From assembly GCA_035079385.1 (NCBI GenBank), contig JAVHKY010000029.1, positions 12,400,001 to 12,464,000 of the forward strand: a stretch of DNA of 64,000 bases. Reading direction: 5' to 3'. The notes below the pieces were generated by a model, which was given only the letters and a program-made list of their open reading frames with translations, did no database searches and was not told the origin of the DNA. A program made the translations under genes and the position numbers. Below are positions 1 through 16,982 of the stretch, piece by piece; the stretch's first letter is position 1; each line of letters begins with the position of its first letter. Origin of the DNA: Aspidiotus rigidus. Its lineage: Eukaryota > Arthropoda > Insecta > Hemiptera > Diaspididae.

Positions 1-44
1 ACTGTTTGTTACTGAAAATAATACGTGCATTATTCTTTTTTCAG

Positions 45-880
45 GGTGAGCTAGAGCTCTTATTAATGGAGAACGAAAGTGGTAAATGCCACTTTAATAT
101 AGACCAGCTTCAAGAGACTGATGGGAAGAAGAGAAAGAAACGAAAATTTGAAAAAAAGAAAGATAAACCTTTGGAGGATAATTTCCAGGTATGTTTAAGA
201 ATTAGTTTCGTAATACTTTTCAGTTAGGTTTTATCAGTGCTCAGCTAATGCAGTGCTTTCCTTCTAGGTGGATGTCAACGATGAAAGATTCTCATCTTTG
301 TATACGTCTCATAAATTCAATATTGACCCGACCGATCCAAATTACCGTAAGACGAAGGGAATGCAGGCTTTTGTTGAAGAAAAGCAGAGGCGAATATGTT
401 CTAGCGAAAACAATACTCTCGTAAGTTTCTTCCTCCTTCAAATTATTCTAAATAGTACCTTAACTGATAAAAAGCCTACAAATGAGACGAACCATTTAAT
501 TAGGTAAAGCTATATTTTACAGATACGTAGTAGCAAGTATTAGATCAACTTTTCGAAAAAGTTTTCCTTGTAATTACTTTCAAGTATTTGTAAGATGTAT
601 CTTCACGTTGTCAAAAGCCTTACTTTGCTCGTTTTCCGTTTCTTTTTTTTTCTCTTTTATTTTTTTCATTGAATTCGAAATAACTTATTAATATTTTGTT
701 TTTTATGTGTATAATTTTAATGATGATCTCAATTAACGTTTGTTTCAGCTGCAGAACGATTCGTCAACTAGTAATAAAGAAAGAAATTCCGAACTTTCTT
801 CTCTTGTGAAAAAAGTGAAGAATAAAACTAAATTCCTTATGGAAAAATATAAGAAAAATAAGATAAATAAAGAGAGTTGA
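45..880 (+). CDS. ESF1: ESF1 homolog, nucleolar pre-rRNA processing protein (C-terminal three exons)
   Basis: Only the 3' end of the gene is in the window. Coding exons are 45-188, 268-420 and 749-880, all phase 0, with stop TGA at 878-880. Each is bounded by cag/tag acceptors and gtatgt/gtaagt donors. The visible 143 residues start with GELELLLMENE, then a Lys/Arg-rich stretch. Next comes the ESF1/NUC153 signature: VDVNDERFSSLYTSHKFNID followed directly by PTDPNYRKTKGMQ. The tail is a basic helix ending in YKKNKINKES. In yeast and animals ESF1 is a nucleolar protein needed for early 18S pre-rRNA processing. The family assignment rests on the NUC153-like block and is strong. The upstream part lies outside the window. 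The last exon contains an in-frame aataaa (about 866-871), so that is not necessarily the polyadenylation signal. Confidence 0.88.
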
Positions 881-1134
881 TACATAGTCATTGTTGATTA
901 TTCTAAGCCATATTGTCTCTACCATCACAATCGAACTAAATTCATGACACAAATAAGATCTACAGACTAAAATACATAGAAACGTTGAAGAAACTTGAGT
1001 TTTCTTCTCGAAACAAGAACACATTCATCGATAATATTTCGCAAGATCATCCAAACAAACTACCTGTCTGTTCACGTACCATAATTATGAACAGGAATTC
1101 TTCTAGATGCGCAATATTCGAACAGAATCATGGA

Positions 1135-2475
<1,341 letters not shown>

Positions 2476-5375
2476 ATGAAGGGTAATAAAGACGATATAC
2501 CTCCTAATTCAAGAGTTTTCGTGTTACACGAAAAGAGCTCGACAAAAGAAGAGATAAACGAAGCATTCAAACGTTTCGGAACCATAGAAGATATATGGAT
2601 GGTTCGAGATCGCAATAGTGGTGAAAATAAAGGTGATTGATTCAGCAAAAAATAAATTTTGGTCATATTGACGTGAAAATTCTCTAAATTTTTTAATTTC
2701 GTATCTTAGGTGTGACTTACGTGAAATTTTCGAAGATGTCCGAAGCTGCTGCCGCCGTCGAAGCCATGAACGCAGTTGCCATAAGCGAGAACACTCGGCC
2801 CTTGAAAGTTATCATTGCCAACAGGTATTCTACTGTTCCAGTATCTCGATTATTGTCTGTACTTATTTTAACAAAATGTGACTAATCTGTACCATATATC
2901 AGTCGAGATGAGGGTTCCAAAAAAGATGACGATATCGAACGCTTTCTCCGTCTCTTCATTGTGGTACCGAAAGACGATTCAGAAACCGACGATAGCCTCA
3001 AGAAATACTTTTCTCGGTTCGGAGAAGTTCAGGACGTTACGATACTGCGTAATCGTGACACAAATGTGCCAAAAGGATTTGCCTATGTCAAATTTAAGAA
3101 GTACGTTACTGTTCTCATTTGACTGTTCGACCCTTCAAAAAGAAATCTCATCCCAAATTTGAAAATTACAGGATCTCAGACACAGCCAAAGCATTAGAAG
3201 AGAGTGATCCAAAGTTCAAAGCAGTATTAGCTCAACCGAAGGAAAGGCGTAATGAAAAAGTAAATGAAAGACGTAGTGATCGGCGTAACGAATCTAGCGG
3301 AAATATGTCCCGAGGAAGCTACGACTATGATCCGGAACCCCCACAATCATCGCGTCGAAGTAGGAAATAATCCCAGTTTTATTTTCTCGGTTCTATTATT
3401 ATCGTTTCATCCCATACGTATTCTGTCCTATTCAGCCACCCTACTTGATAGGTATGCTCGTGATGAAGGTTATACTCGAGTTGTTGCATTTATTTCCACG
3501 CAACTGAATGAAGATTTGGCTATTCGTTTATTCGATCTGACCCCCGGCCTCATGTTTGCTAGAATGTCGGACGAAGTAGTACGTAAAGAATATTGTGAAT
3601 TAAAATTTATTCTTTTTAAATCCTTTTCGCAATTTCTATCTTTTTTGTTCCGGAATAGGTCTCTCATCGGACTCAGAAAATGCTACTAGAGTATGGGACT
3701 CCCGAAGCTGCTTCATTTGCTGTTGAGAAGTTGAATGGGTTTGAATATCCTATCAACGAACCAATAATGATGAAACCTGAAGTCGGACGGTCAGTATGAT
3801 AAAAATATTTCAAAGTCTGGTAAAGAAATATATTTTGTTAACGAGTAAGTTGATTACGTACAGCAAACCGGGTTCTCTTTCGATGTTAAATTCTGGTAAT
3901 GAGAGGAAACGAGGGTTCTCGACCTTATCAGGTAGGGATAAGGATTCAAGTTATCAATCGTCGGATAAGTTCTCTATGTTTTCTCATGATGAACCCTCTA
4001 TGCCCTTCAGACCGCGTGGTATCGCCTCGGGTACGTATTCCCAATAAGAATTTTCTAGTTATCATTTGCAAATTCGTTAACTTATTTACAAGTTAAATTT
4101 CAGACTCTGAAAGATATTGCAGTGCCAAATTACCTCCAGTTCAACCTATGGCGAAAACTGACGATGGAAAATACAGGTACTTAAAATTTAAGTCAATTTA
4201 TCTTTCAAGTTGTAATGACTTACAAAATAAAATGTTTTGGTACCACATTCCTCTTTCGAAACTTCGCTGACAGCGCACAGTGATGTTTCTCGTTAGCAAG
4301 TGTGGTAATACATCGAATATTTCACAAATCTCTCGACGCTAATTATTATTCTTTTCGCACGATTGTATCGACTAACATCATTTAGAGTGCTGTCACGCGA
4401 AAATGAAATTCTTGTCGTCAATAAACGTGTAAAATATTTAAAAATCATGTCTGTTGCTTCAAACTGGATTGATATATCATCCAAATGTCAAATCGACGAA
4501 AGGTGAGACGGATTTTTTTGTACGAAGTATGTGCACATGTAAGCGTACCATGTCGAACCGTTGACGTTTTATATTCGTCAGTTTTCTTTGTCGGCAAGTG
4601 ACGTGTATCCACATTATAAACCTGTTCGAGAAACAACACCTGGTTCTAAAATATTAAAGCCATATTTCGTAATCTAGGAAATAAAATTTATCAGCTCAAC
4701 CTTTGCACTTCGGAATTTTACTACATTCTCTTGAGCGACTCAAAACTATTTACAGAATACATAAAAAGAAAGAAAAAAACAAATGGAGTACTAATGTTAG
4801 AAACGTACATTTTCGTGTGTTTGTGGATCACAATTAAGTTGTGACCTCTACTTTACCGATGATGTGCTGAATAAATTTGAATTGTATATTAGTATGAAAA
4901 TACTCGTACATTTTCTTTAGAAGGGATTCATTCTCTGATCGCTCATTCAGACATACTTTGAAAACTATAATTAGTTAATCCTGTATACTTTTGCATTACT
5001 CCTCTTCCATGTGTATCAATATAAGATCGGTATTCCAGGTTATTCGTCATCTGCAAACCGGAAACTCCTCCAGTCGGAGTTCTGAAGGACGTATTTTGTC
5101 GTTTTGGCAATTTGGTGGATGTATATCTTATTCCGGGGAAAAATTTCGGTTACGTCCATTATTCGACGCCAGCTTCAGCGAACGCGGCTATGTCGGTATG
5201 TTGACCATACAAGGAAGATTAATTCTAGCCCGTTGCGTAAGATTTTATTTAGAAAGTATTCGCTTTTGATTATGAATATTTGTAGACGTTACATGGTGAA
5301 GAGTTATATGGAAACCGTATTAAAGTCGTTGAAGCAGAACCGCCTCGTGAAGCTAAGAAAGCTCGTCTCGATTAA
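2476..5375 (+). CDS. RBM45: RBM45 homolog (developmentally regulated RNA-binding protein), complete ten-exon gene
   Basis: Exons are 2476-2632, 2710-2824, 2903-3100, 3172-3359, 3436-3578, 3659-3789, 3864-4030, 4104-4176, 5039-5195 and 5286-5375. The total is 1419 bases (472 residues), close to the human length. Phases join at every junction and all introns are GT-AG; most are 71-90 bases, and the eighth is 862. RRM1 has RVFVLH (13-18) and GVTYVKF. RRM2 has RLFIVV (107-112) and KGFAYVKF. A degenerate third RRM spans exons 5-6 (AIRLFDLTPGL). The C-terminal RRM has RLFVIC (391-396), VLKDVFCRFGNLVDVYLIPG and KNFGYVHY. The tail ends AEPPREAKKARLD, where PREAKKAR resembles a basic nuclear signal. 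RBM45/Drb1 proteins are nuclear RNA-binding proteins acting in neural development and splicing. The start ATG is the first one before RRM1. Exon 4 could read through to an in-frame stop at 3368, giving a short isoform; the spliced form keeps RRM homology and is preferred. Confidence 0.88.
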
Positions 5376-8300
5376 AAAATTCATAAAGGGTAAGTACTAT
5401 TTTGTTAATACTTACTTCATCTTTTTGTGCGCGCAGTTGAAGACTTACGCATTTCAAATCTCAGACAGCAGATATGAACGATTAGAAATGCAATTCACTC
5501 TGAATTATGTATTCTGTCTTTTTCCGTTTCCAGGACTTGACTAATGACATTCTCATATAAATACGCGAAGACAAATGAAGACAAGATACGAGACTTCTTT
5601 CCAATGATTGACTCTTGTTTTCTTTTCCCCCCTTTTTCTTCACAGTCTTAACGATGACTAGTAAACGGAAACGAACACTGACACCAAGGACTACAATATT
5701 TGAGACCATACTCAAATCACTTTACAGTGGTAGATTTACAGTATTATTTTTATTTTACCATTTTAATTACTTATGTTAAACTTAAAGAGCGCAAGTGCGA
5801 AAATTCGACTAGCGTGTGATGGTAATACTAGTAATCTTCGTATAATATTGAATGGTTTTAATGAAATATTAATCGTTAATTGAAAAAATAATATGTTATC
5901 AATACAATAAGATATTTAGAGGATGAGGTCTTAAATATCTTTGTATAATTGTATCACTTGTTCTAAGTTGGCAGAATGTACTCAATTTGTCATATTTGAC
6001 CTCCTCATCTGTCTTCAAATTCTTCAAAAATACTCGTAAGATTTTGTAATTCTTCATAACTGTTTGGTTATGTCCCAGCGAAGACTCATGCCTGATCTTG
6101 AGTCTTGTGGATACTTTGTATAACTTTTCCCAGAGGCGTTTTCTTCTGTATCCGTTGATTTAATTGAGGTATTAATTATAACATAGTATTTTCTAACTAA
6201 GAATCTTTCCCGAATTCTCATCGATTCTCGAAGATACTGTAACACCTATTGTCTTTATTTAAGTAATTACTTATTTTGTATTTTTTCTTCCTTATATTTG
6301 CTTATTATAGACGTTCTCAGACAACGGTGACATTTTGTTTGACTTACAGTACATTCAATCGAGTGGTAATCGGACTCTAGGGCCTACCTAGGTTGGATAG
6401 AGAAACTTAGATATTCCACAAAAAATGCCCAATTATAGGCCTATAAGTGACTAACTCTGTAGAGGTTTGATGTTGCGTTTTTAATTGGGAACTGAAAAAT
6501 AGATATGATCAGATTTTCTACAAAATGTTTGAATCACGAACTATTTGTGAATTTGATCAAATCCTAATTTTACAATTCATCATTGATGTTCGATTAAGGG
6601 CGTGTTCTCCTGGTCAGTAACACAAATACAAATAGATCCGTGGGAATGAAACGAGGTGACGTAGAATACCAAGTACATCTTGAAGTCTGCTCCAAATCGT
6701 ATGAAACTTTGTAGATTGAAAGTCAAAAGTTATAAAAATAACGCAAATACGTTTATGATGCAAAAAATATTTCTCATTTTATTATTCTATCGAAAGAAGT
6801 TGAGCTCCTTCGTACTGATAACGTGCGAATAATCATCTTTTTCAGGTGATTGTTATTCATATGAATAAATGAAACTAGCAATTATCAACTCTGCCGTTCA
6901 AAAAAGGACTGACGTATCTGCATATCAACGACCAGGAGAATGAGATTTTTGGCATGATCGTGTGCATGTGTGACGACAATCACGCTGTGTATTTGCGAGA
7001 GCCAATTTGCAGATATACGTCCAAATAATTTCGACGTATCTACATTCGTGAAGTTTTGCGAAAAACGAAAATCGTTATCCTAAAACTAACTTCAAAATCA
7101 AATTATCCATTGAGAATAATTCTTAGAACTTGCGTCTACTTTATATTTACTGACGTTACTGTCATATTAGGATTTTTTAGAGGAAATTAGATCATGATGT
7201 ACTTTTATCGTGATCCTTGATTCTGTAGATACGTCCATTCTATTTTGTACGGCACAACTAGTTTCCGTTACTGATGGAGTCTTTTACCAGTAGACTTGTG
7301 GGTTTCATTAGATTTAGAGCTAATTTCAAGTTGTAATTAGTATTCCAGAATATTTTCCAATGGTGTACTGCGGGCTGCGGAGTGTATTTTATAAGTGTTA
7401 GTGACCAGGTAGATCATTTCCTTAAGAGAAATGAAGCGATAGACGCCTAAAAACTGCGATTGATTAGAAATTCATAATCTAATTGAAATGATTTAATAAA
7501 TTATAATAATTTCATGTACATAAATGCCATTACGATCGTAGATTATTTTTGATCTCGCTTCACTCAGTCTGTGGAATGCAGCACGATCGTATCATCAATT
7601 ATGGTCTTGTTAATGATTGAATTACAATCGGAATTTTGGCAGGTACTTCATAGAATTTCTTGTCCTTGTCGGCGAAATGAATTATAAAAATTAAGTATGG
7701 AATGTCTGCCTTTTAGATGCTTTCTCGAATAATAAAAGTCTTGACATTATATACCAAATTTCCATACTGGGAAGTGCCTCAATTTCAAACTTCGATGAAA
7801 AGACTGTAGTAATCCAGAGATCGGAATTGACGGATAAACGAATTCAAGTGAGTTCAAGTTTGTTTTTTCGAATTCTGATTGTAGAGTTGAACGTGAAATA
7901 TTCTTGCTTTTACAGTGAGTGTTCTTTTGTTATCTAGGAACTAGACGGCCAGAACCTGAAAGTGCATTATCAACTCATTGATACGTCATTGCTTTGGAGA
8001 GTTTCTTAAAGATTGGGTTTAAACACCTAGTTGCATTTGTTTTAAATCAGTTTTATTCATGTTCTTTTTTTTGGAGATTGAATAAATTCAGCGTGGTTTA
8101 AAGAAGAAGAGGATAAAGAGAGAAAACTAAATTGCCTCAATTGAAATTGTATTTTCATATTCTTAACAAAGTTCTTATTAATTTTGCATGTCATTGATAT
8201 TTTTTTCTCAAAAATTAATGAAAATATTTTCGCGGATTCCAATGTCGTACTTTTTTAACGAAAGATTCAGTTAGTATAGCATCTTCCTTGCGAATACTTG

Positions 8301-9908
8301 CATGAGATTTAGTATCAATGGATACGATTTGGAGAAGTAGAATTGTGAAAAGTTTTTATTCATCCTAATGGAGAGAAAGGTAGAAGGTAGATCGGTAGAC
8401 GAGAAAACAGGTTGAACTTTCGTCTGACATGATTCCTCAGTCGCATGCGACTAGTAGTTTCAAGCTTAGGATTCTACTTTTGGTAATACGAGTATTTGCG
8501 CTACAAAAACATATTCGATCATAAAAACTTGCAAGTAACACAGGTCGTGATTTTTAAAAGTTTCATTCGCTTTATACTCTCGTACATTTTCTGGAATGAA
8601 GTACGTGTATCGAATAGTTCTGTACTTTTTGAAGTAACCATCTAGAATTCCTTAGACTGATAGCATGCGTGCTTTTTATATAATTATCAAATAAAATAGC
8701 ACGTCCTTCTCCTTTTTCTTATTTTTTTTTTTCCGTTTTGCAAATTGTACCAATCACCTGAATCCATCTTATTTACACAACTTTGCGAACTCGCAGCTCG
8801 TTTGCATTCGAAAATTCAGGGTCAGGAAATTTGTCCGTGCGAAAATTGACCGAAAGAAAAAACTCACTTAAGAAATTAAATAATGGCGAAAGTAAGTAGT
8901 CTAATTGTCAGTATGAAAATTATCTGCGCGAAAAAACTCGTATGAGAAATTAGACAATGACGAAATTTTTACAGTTCATGAAGAGAAAAAAATTGAACTG
9001 CCTATCATTCCTCAACAATCATGTCGCAAACAGATGAAGTTGATATTTTATAGGGGGAGTTGCAATGGTGGCAAATGAATTTTTCTCAAGTGACTAGTGC
9101 ATCCCCACTGACAAAGTTGTCTTAATTCTCTTGTTGTTAGTCCTCGTCCTTTCGACTCCTTTCATCTTCTTGTTCAGGTCTCTGAGTATTTTTACTCAGT
9201 AATAGCATATCGAAGGCTTTTCAGAGCAAGCATACCAAAGACTACAAATGCGATCAAAACGAGGGCACCACGGTTCTGAAGCCACTCTCAATACGTAAAA
9301 TCTCCAAATTTAAAAATTAATCGAAACCCTTGAAGGAGAGCAATCCTTAACTGAACTCTGAAACTGCTTATGAACAATCGGTTGCAGGAAAGCCAGCGTA
9401 CAATTGAGGAGGGTTCTGGTAGAAGGACCTCCGTCCCATGAGAAATACATTGTGCAGAGGGCCTTTTGCCAGATACGTCCTCAATTATTATTAAGCGTCG
9501 CAAATATAAAGCCATGACTTTGATTGAATCAAGCAGTGTTGGCTTTCAATATTCATGATAAAGAAGAAACCTAGGTTATCATGAAAATAATGAACGAAAG
9601 AGCGAGGTCTTACATAAGTAAGCAACGCTTGGTGAACTTGGTGGTCAAAACTCAAAAGTGGTCTCAAGAACATTGCGGAATTCGCTGCAAAAGTGCACAC
9701 CACCCTGCAGTTATCTCGAATCACATCTAGAAAAGTGTTCATTCGATTACATTGGAAACTTGGGAGCAAGGAACAACTGAATGAATTAAATGACAGAGGG
9801 TCGAACACGTTTTGTTCTATAAAACATCAGCAAAAAAATAACTAGAACTAGCGACACTGGCGATACTCGCCTTCGTGATTGAAGTTCGTTCATCACGTTT
9901 TATAAAGT
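5376..9908. other. Gene-poor AT-rich intergenic DNA downstream of RBM45
   Basis: No ORF here resembles a known protein and none has coding-like composition. The first few hundred bases should include the RBM45 3'UTR; I could not identify a convincing AATAAA. A weak inverted pair, tctcctggtc near 6607 and gaccaggaga near 6929, may mark an old short inverted-repeat element of about 340 bases. A short diverged direct repeat (reactg..aaaaaactc..gaaatta type units, about 75-base period) occurs at about 8840-8970. Otherwise I see nothing specific. Confidence 0.4.
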
Positions 9909-10044
9909 GTGACCTGCGATGAGAAAAGGATGCTCATTGCCCTCTGACCGAAACACCATTTCTCCCTGATTAGGCACCCAATCAGGGAGAAATTGTGTTC
10001 TTGCGCCAATGGGCAATGAGCATCTTTTTCTCATCGCAGGTCAC
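9909..10044. repeat. Nested hairpin (foldback) upstream of the polyubiquitin promoter
   Basis: The outer arms 9909-9942 and 10011-10044 are reverse complements over 34 bases with one mismatch. Inside them, 9958-9971 (atttctccctgatt) and 9980-9993 are a perfect 14-bp inverted repeat around an 8-base loop. The sequence between the two arm pairs is only partly complementary. It may be a small foldback transposon or a structured regulatory element. It ends about 70 bases before the candidate TATA box of the next gene. Confidence 0.85.
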
Positions 10045-10053
10045 AACCATCGA

Positions 10054-10068
10054 GTTCTACCAAGTTCC
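10054..10068 (+). promoter_or_regulatory. Gapped heat-shock-element-like site
   Basis: Two TTC pentamers (gttct at 10054 and gttcc at 10064) lie 10 bases apart with an imperfect middle pentamer (accaa). This matches the spacing of alternating nTTCn/nGAAn units in a heat-shock element. The position, about 45 bases before a TATA-like sequence, fits a stress-inducible polyubiquitin promoter. The middle GAA is missing, so this is tentative. Confidence 0.25.
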
Positions 10069-10112
10069 ACCAGATGTCGGCCTCTCCGCGCTACGTCTAG
10101 TGTTTTGTTTCA

Positions 10113-10118
10113 TATAAG
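10113..10118 (+). promoter_or_regulatory. Candidate TATA box of the polyubiquitin gene
   Basis: The sequence TATAAG (within catataagta) lies after a relatively GC-rich stretch. Transcription would begin near 10143. It is followed by a leader that ends in a strong splice donor (gtaagtac at 10503). Animal polyubiquitin genes usually have a first non-coding exon and an intron just before the ATG, which fits this arrangement. The link to the coding exon 3.5 kb away is inferred. Confidence 0.4.
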
Positions 10119-10304
10119 TACTACGAGACTGACATACGCGTCGCCATTATTATTCACGATTCACGTTCACCATTTTCTTTACGTTTGTGTGTTGTGTTTA
10201 GCGTCATTTTCTCGTACTAAAAGACGTGATACTGTGCCTTTGACTACTGCGCACATTTTCGATCAGAACAGACTTCTAGCCAGTATTTCCCTCATTCCCT
10301 GGCT

Positions 10305-10502
10305 ATGTATTCTCATTTCGCTATCTATTGCGTTCTTCTTACAATCATAGTGATTCTGTTGTGTGTGGTCGCGGCTTGCGTTTTGAAGAAATCCATACGC
10401 TTTGCATCATCTTTTGGTTGGCAAAAAGTCGTAACCCAGTCCAAAGGAGCCTTTACCCAATCTGTTCAAGTCTTTAGATCTCTCAGCTGCGCAATTAACT
10501 AA
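10305..10502 (+). CDS. 65-residue putative single-pass membrane micropeptide / upstream ORF
   Basis: The ORF has 65 sense codons, from ATG at 10305 to TAA at 10500-10502. Residues about 5-27 are strongly hydrophobic (FAIYCVLLTIIVILLCVVAA then CVL), followed by a basic KKSIR stop-transfer and a polar C-terminus (WQKVVTQSKGAFTQSVQVF). This has the form of a one-helix membrane peptide. The TAA abuts a consensus donor (gtaagt at 10503). It is the only ATG I find in the presumed 5' exon (about 10143-10502). It could therefore be an upstream ORF in the polyubiquitin leader, or an independent small gene sharing that promoter. I recognise no family and it may be chance, so coding status is uncertain. 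Confidence 0.3.
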   Translation: MYSHFAIYCVLLTIIVILLCVVAACVLKKSIRFASSFGWQKVVTQSKGAFTQSVQVFRSLSCAIN

Positions 10503-13500
10503 GTAAGTACTGAAATAATTCTTTTTTATCCATTATCTAGTCGAAATAGCTGAGCTGAATATTAACTTAGGCTTCGTATCGCATGTCAAATTCTAAAGTT
10601 ACTTCATCATCATTAATTTTTTGTTTGTAGTGTTATTTAAAGAAAATTGAACGAGCATCTATCAAATATCTACTCCTACCCAGTTTTACTTCTCTTACGT
10701 TCTCAAATTATTCCTTTGTCTAAAAAATAGAGGAAAGAAAGTAATTAACAAAATTCGAAATTCTTGTGGTTCGACCATGACGCGAAAATGCATCGAAAAT
10801 GATTCCCGATTCAGAAGTAATTGTTCATACGATTAAAGTGTTAAATTAGTATGGAGTATTATGAAGTCTGTGAATTTCTAAACAATATTCGTCGAATTAA
10901 AGGTTACTCAATGCTCTACCTAGCAACTCACAAACAGAAAATACACGTGTATTACGCAATAATAATAGTGTGTTACGGGTAGCGATATCGATATTTGCCC
11001 AATTATAACGCTGAATAATGATTGAAATATTTTAAGACATGGTGTTATTTATTCTTAAAGTTGGAGAAAATACGTCGGATTAGTAATTTACCAACAGTCA
11101 GTTCGTAAAATATTCTGTAAGATGTTTGAACTTACGTCTGAAGGGGCCATCTTTGAATTTCTATCTATAAACGAAATTACTCCGCGTAAACAAATCAACC
11201 TTACCTATTTTCCTAGAATTTGCCTACAGAATTACGAAGTTTCAAGATACCAGCCTTATTTAGTGAATTATTTTAATGAGAAAATCTCTACACGTGATAC
11301 ACCATTTTGTATGTTGTGAGAGTGACAAACCAGTGCATACCCAAATAATGTTTACAGGACATCGTCAAGTTTGCGAAACCTTCAAGTGTTGCCCTCGTGA
11401 AATGAATGAAACATTTATGATTCACGTAGATCACCTATCTTACAAGTATTTGCGATAATTTTCGTGCTCCGACAATGTCTACATCGAGGAAACAATGAGC
11501 TATTATACACTCAGAGTGGGACATTTTCACTTGCGTCAGCGAACAAAGGAATCTGTGAATAATAATTTCATCCGCCGTTGTGAAAATAAGAGCATACTTT
11601 TCATACCCTTTTGGAGTGTATCCAACGTCGACAATATCAGACGTTCAATTTTTCTTGGTCTGCAGGAAACGTTGTCATTATGTCACCCACGTCGTGTATT
11701 TTTCCATTGAAAATATATCGTTTCGTACCAGGTGGTACGACGGAGTGAAATGTAGATAAATTTCTTTTTGTTTGCTTCTTGATGAACTCAGACTTACAAA
11801 ATATTGTCCTAATTCCTCTTCGAAAAACGTAGTTCATTCAAATACAGTCGCAGTCTTATTTGCGTCCTATCCCTGCTCGTGTGATTCGATCTTTGTTCTC
11901 TCACTCTGCGATACGCCATTGATTCGAATGACGTTATCACTTTCTTATTATCTTGCATGCGTGTTTTCCGTCCGCTTATTATTCATTGCACAGTTCTCGA
12001 TAATACCATACCCATATAAACCTTCTAGAATCTAGTTTCAAGAATTTGTTGAACGATACTTCGTATTACGTAGTTGGCCTTATTAAGTGAAGCGAAGTCA
12101 AACTTATTTAGTCATTCATTCCTCATTCGTATTACAGTCGACGTGCACTTGTACGCGTTCATGAAAATATTTTCTTCTGTTCTTCAAATCTGATTTTTTT
12201 ATTATAATTTTTCAACGTATCAGTATCCTTGTTGAAGTAAGTCTTGAATCTTTATTTTCTATTTAAGGTTGGATATTCGAAAATTGCTGAACTTTTTTTT
12301 TAATTTGTTTTTTCCGTTCTTGAAATCGAAAATTGTCGAATTAACATCATTTGATCGACTGCAAATGGGTTCGCCACCACTTTTCTATTCTCTTTTCAAT
12401 TATGTGTATCATGAAAATCATTCTCGTGAATAGGTGGATACATTTGCGTTATGAATTTCTTGGTGATGAAATTGTCGAAGGAAAGAGTTCCTTGCATTAA
12501 ATGTAAACGAATTTCGAATACATCCAGTTTTCATTTATCGTGATTGATTATTGTATGAGATTTCTTTCTCGTGATTGACGAAGTCCGATAATGTTTATTT
12601 AGCAGCTCGTCGTCTGGTGACCGTGATTAAATTTCAACGATTTCTCTATTGAACAGAATTCGTCAATCTTTATTTCACATACTTATAAGATTACGTCATC
12701 ATTTACTATTTTCTTGGAGTATGTTCGGTTTGCTCGTAATTCTCTCTTCACAAATTCGTTATCGTGAGTCAGAAAGTAAATCTGAATCAACTATTTCATC
12801 TGGTCAAAGAATCTGCGAAATCCGATGTATCGTTCTTGAGATTTCACACGATTCCGAATAATAGGGCGTATCATTAAAGTTCGACTTGTTAAAGCATGAC
12901 TGATATTTGTTGAAGTTCTGTCGAAAGAACAATTGAGAATTAGGTAATTTTCTATTCTTGTGAATGCTAAATAAGTTTCGTATTTGTGAGTGGTCGCCAA
13001 TGCTTTTTCTTGAAAAGTTGGTTGAAAATCATTTTGTGGAATTTCGCTCCGTTGTCAATCATGAACTTTGTGTCTCTCATATCAGAAGGTGATATGTGCG
13101 TTTGAAACCAACAAACAAATTACGCCTCGTAACGAATGGAATTTCTTTGATACTCGTAATCATGGCAAAACAAAGCACTTCTGAATTCTTTCCACTGCGG
13201 TTAGAAACGTACTAAGTGGTTCGAATAACAGGAAATATCATCTTCGGATTTTCAATTGAAATTGAATTCGAGATTTCTATTGCGTTTTTTTTTTCTCTCC
13301 CTTTATTTCCTCGACCGAAGAGAGAAAAAAATTGGTAGTTCGTCTGTTGTTTTTTTCTTTTTCTTTCAATATTTACAGAGCCTAAATCCAGGTTTACAAT
13401 GATCGAGGAAGTGGACTGTTTAAATATTTTCAGAAACAGGAAAATATTTTCATTGCGTTCGAGTTGTCGTCATGGTTGATTGTTGATCTGACTATTGCCT

Positions 13501-14017
13501 GAGATTTTCGAATTTTGAAGTGAATTGAGGAAAGTGGTTGAAATAATTTTGCATTTTGACGTAAAATAATTTCGATCGTACACTCGGATATTCTCGTGCG
13601 TTTCGGTAGCATCGGTTATTCCATTGACTTGAGATGATTTTTGAAATCGAATATGAAGATTGGAGTGGAAGGCTTCTCTTCTTTATGAGTGGAAATGTGT
13701 CGTTATTCTGAAAAGAACAAAACGAATTTGCCATAGTATTCTTGGCTCTAAATTTCTTAAGTGATTTAGCCTATGATTTTTGCAAGTGTTCTGAATGATC
13801 ATTGAAGAGTATGAAGAGACAGGAGTGTATGTTGAAGGCTAGATACCTTAATTAATTCTATTCGAAAATTGAAAAAATTTAGGTCCTCTCTCTTATGTAC
13901 ATCATATTTCCTAAATAACTTACTATAACTTTTTTAAAGTTGAGTTTTTATTGTTTTGATTTACTTTCATATTTGCCGGAAAGCTGTATTCACGTATCGA
14001 ATTTTTGTTTGTTTCAG
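10503..14017 (+). other. Probable 5'UTR intron of the polyubiquitin gene
   Basis: The donor candidate gtaagtac at 10503 and the acceptor tttgtttgtttcag ending at 14017 would delimit a 3.5-kb intron. The acceptor lies 12 bases before the ubiquitin ATG and has a good pyrimidine tract. The interval is AT-rich and shows no recognisable coding region. The acceptor is convincing; the choice of donor is inferred. Confidence 0.45.
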
Positions 14018-14020
14018 TAA

Positions 14021-16774
<2,754 letters not shown>

Positions 16775-16982
16775 ATCAACCACAACTACTTTTCTGGTGC
16801 ACATGACAGCTCGCTTTTTTTTTTTTTTTCTTCAATGACTAAAGTTCATAGCATTTACATTTTCTTTTCCGGTATTAATGCGAGCTGTTTCATTCCGCTT
16901 CTACTATTTTAGCTTTAATTACATGATTCCATTTTTTTTTGTCTTAGGCTATTAATTTGATGTATTTGCTATGAAAATATCG

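Noticed and set aside
9288..9808. Minus-strand ORFs that look superficially like transposon coding remnants
   Set aside because: Translation in all frames gave no recognisable transposase or reverse-transcriptase motif.
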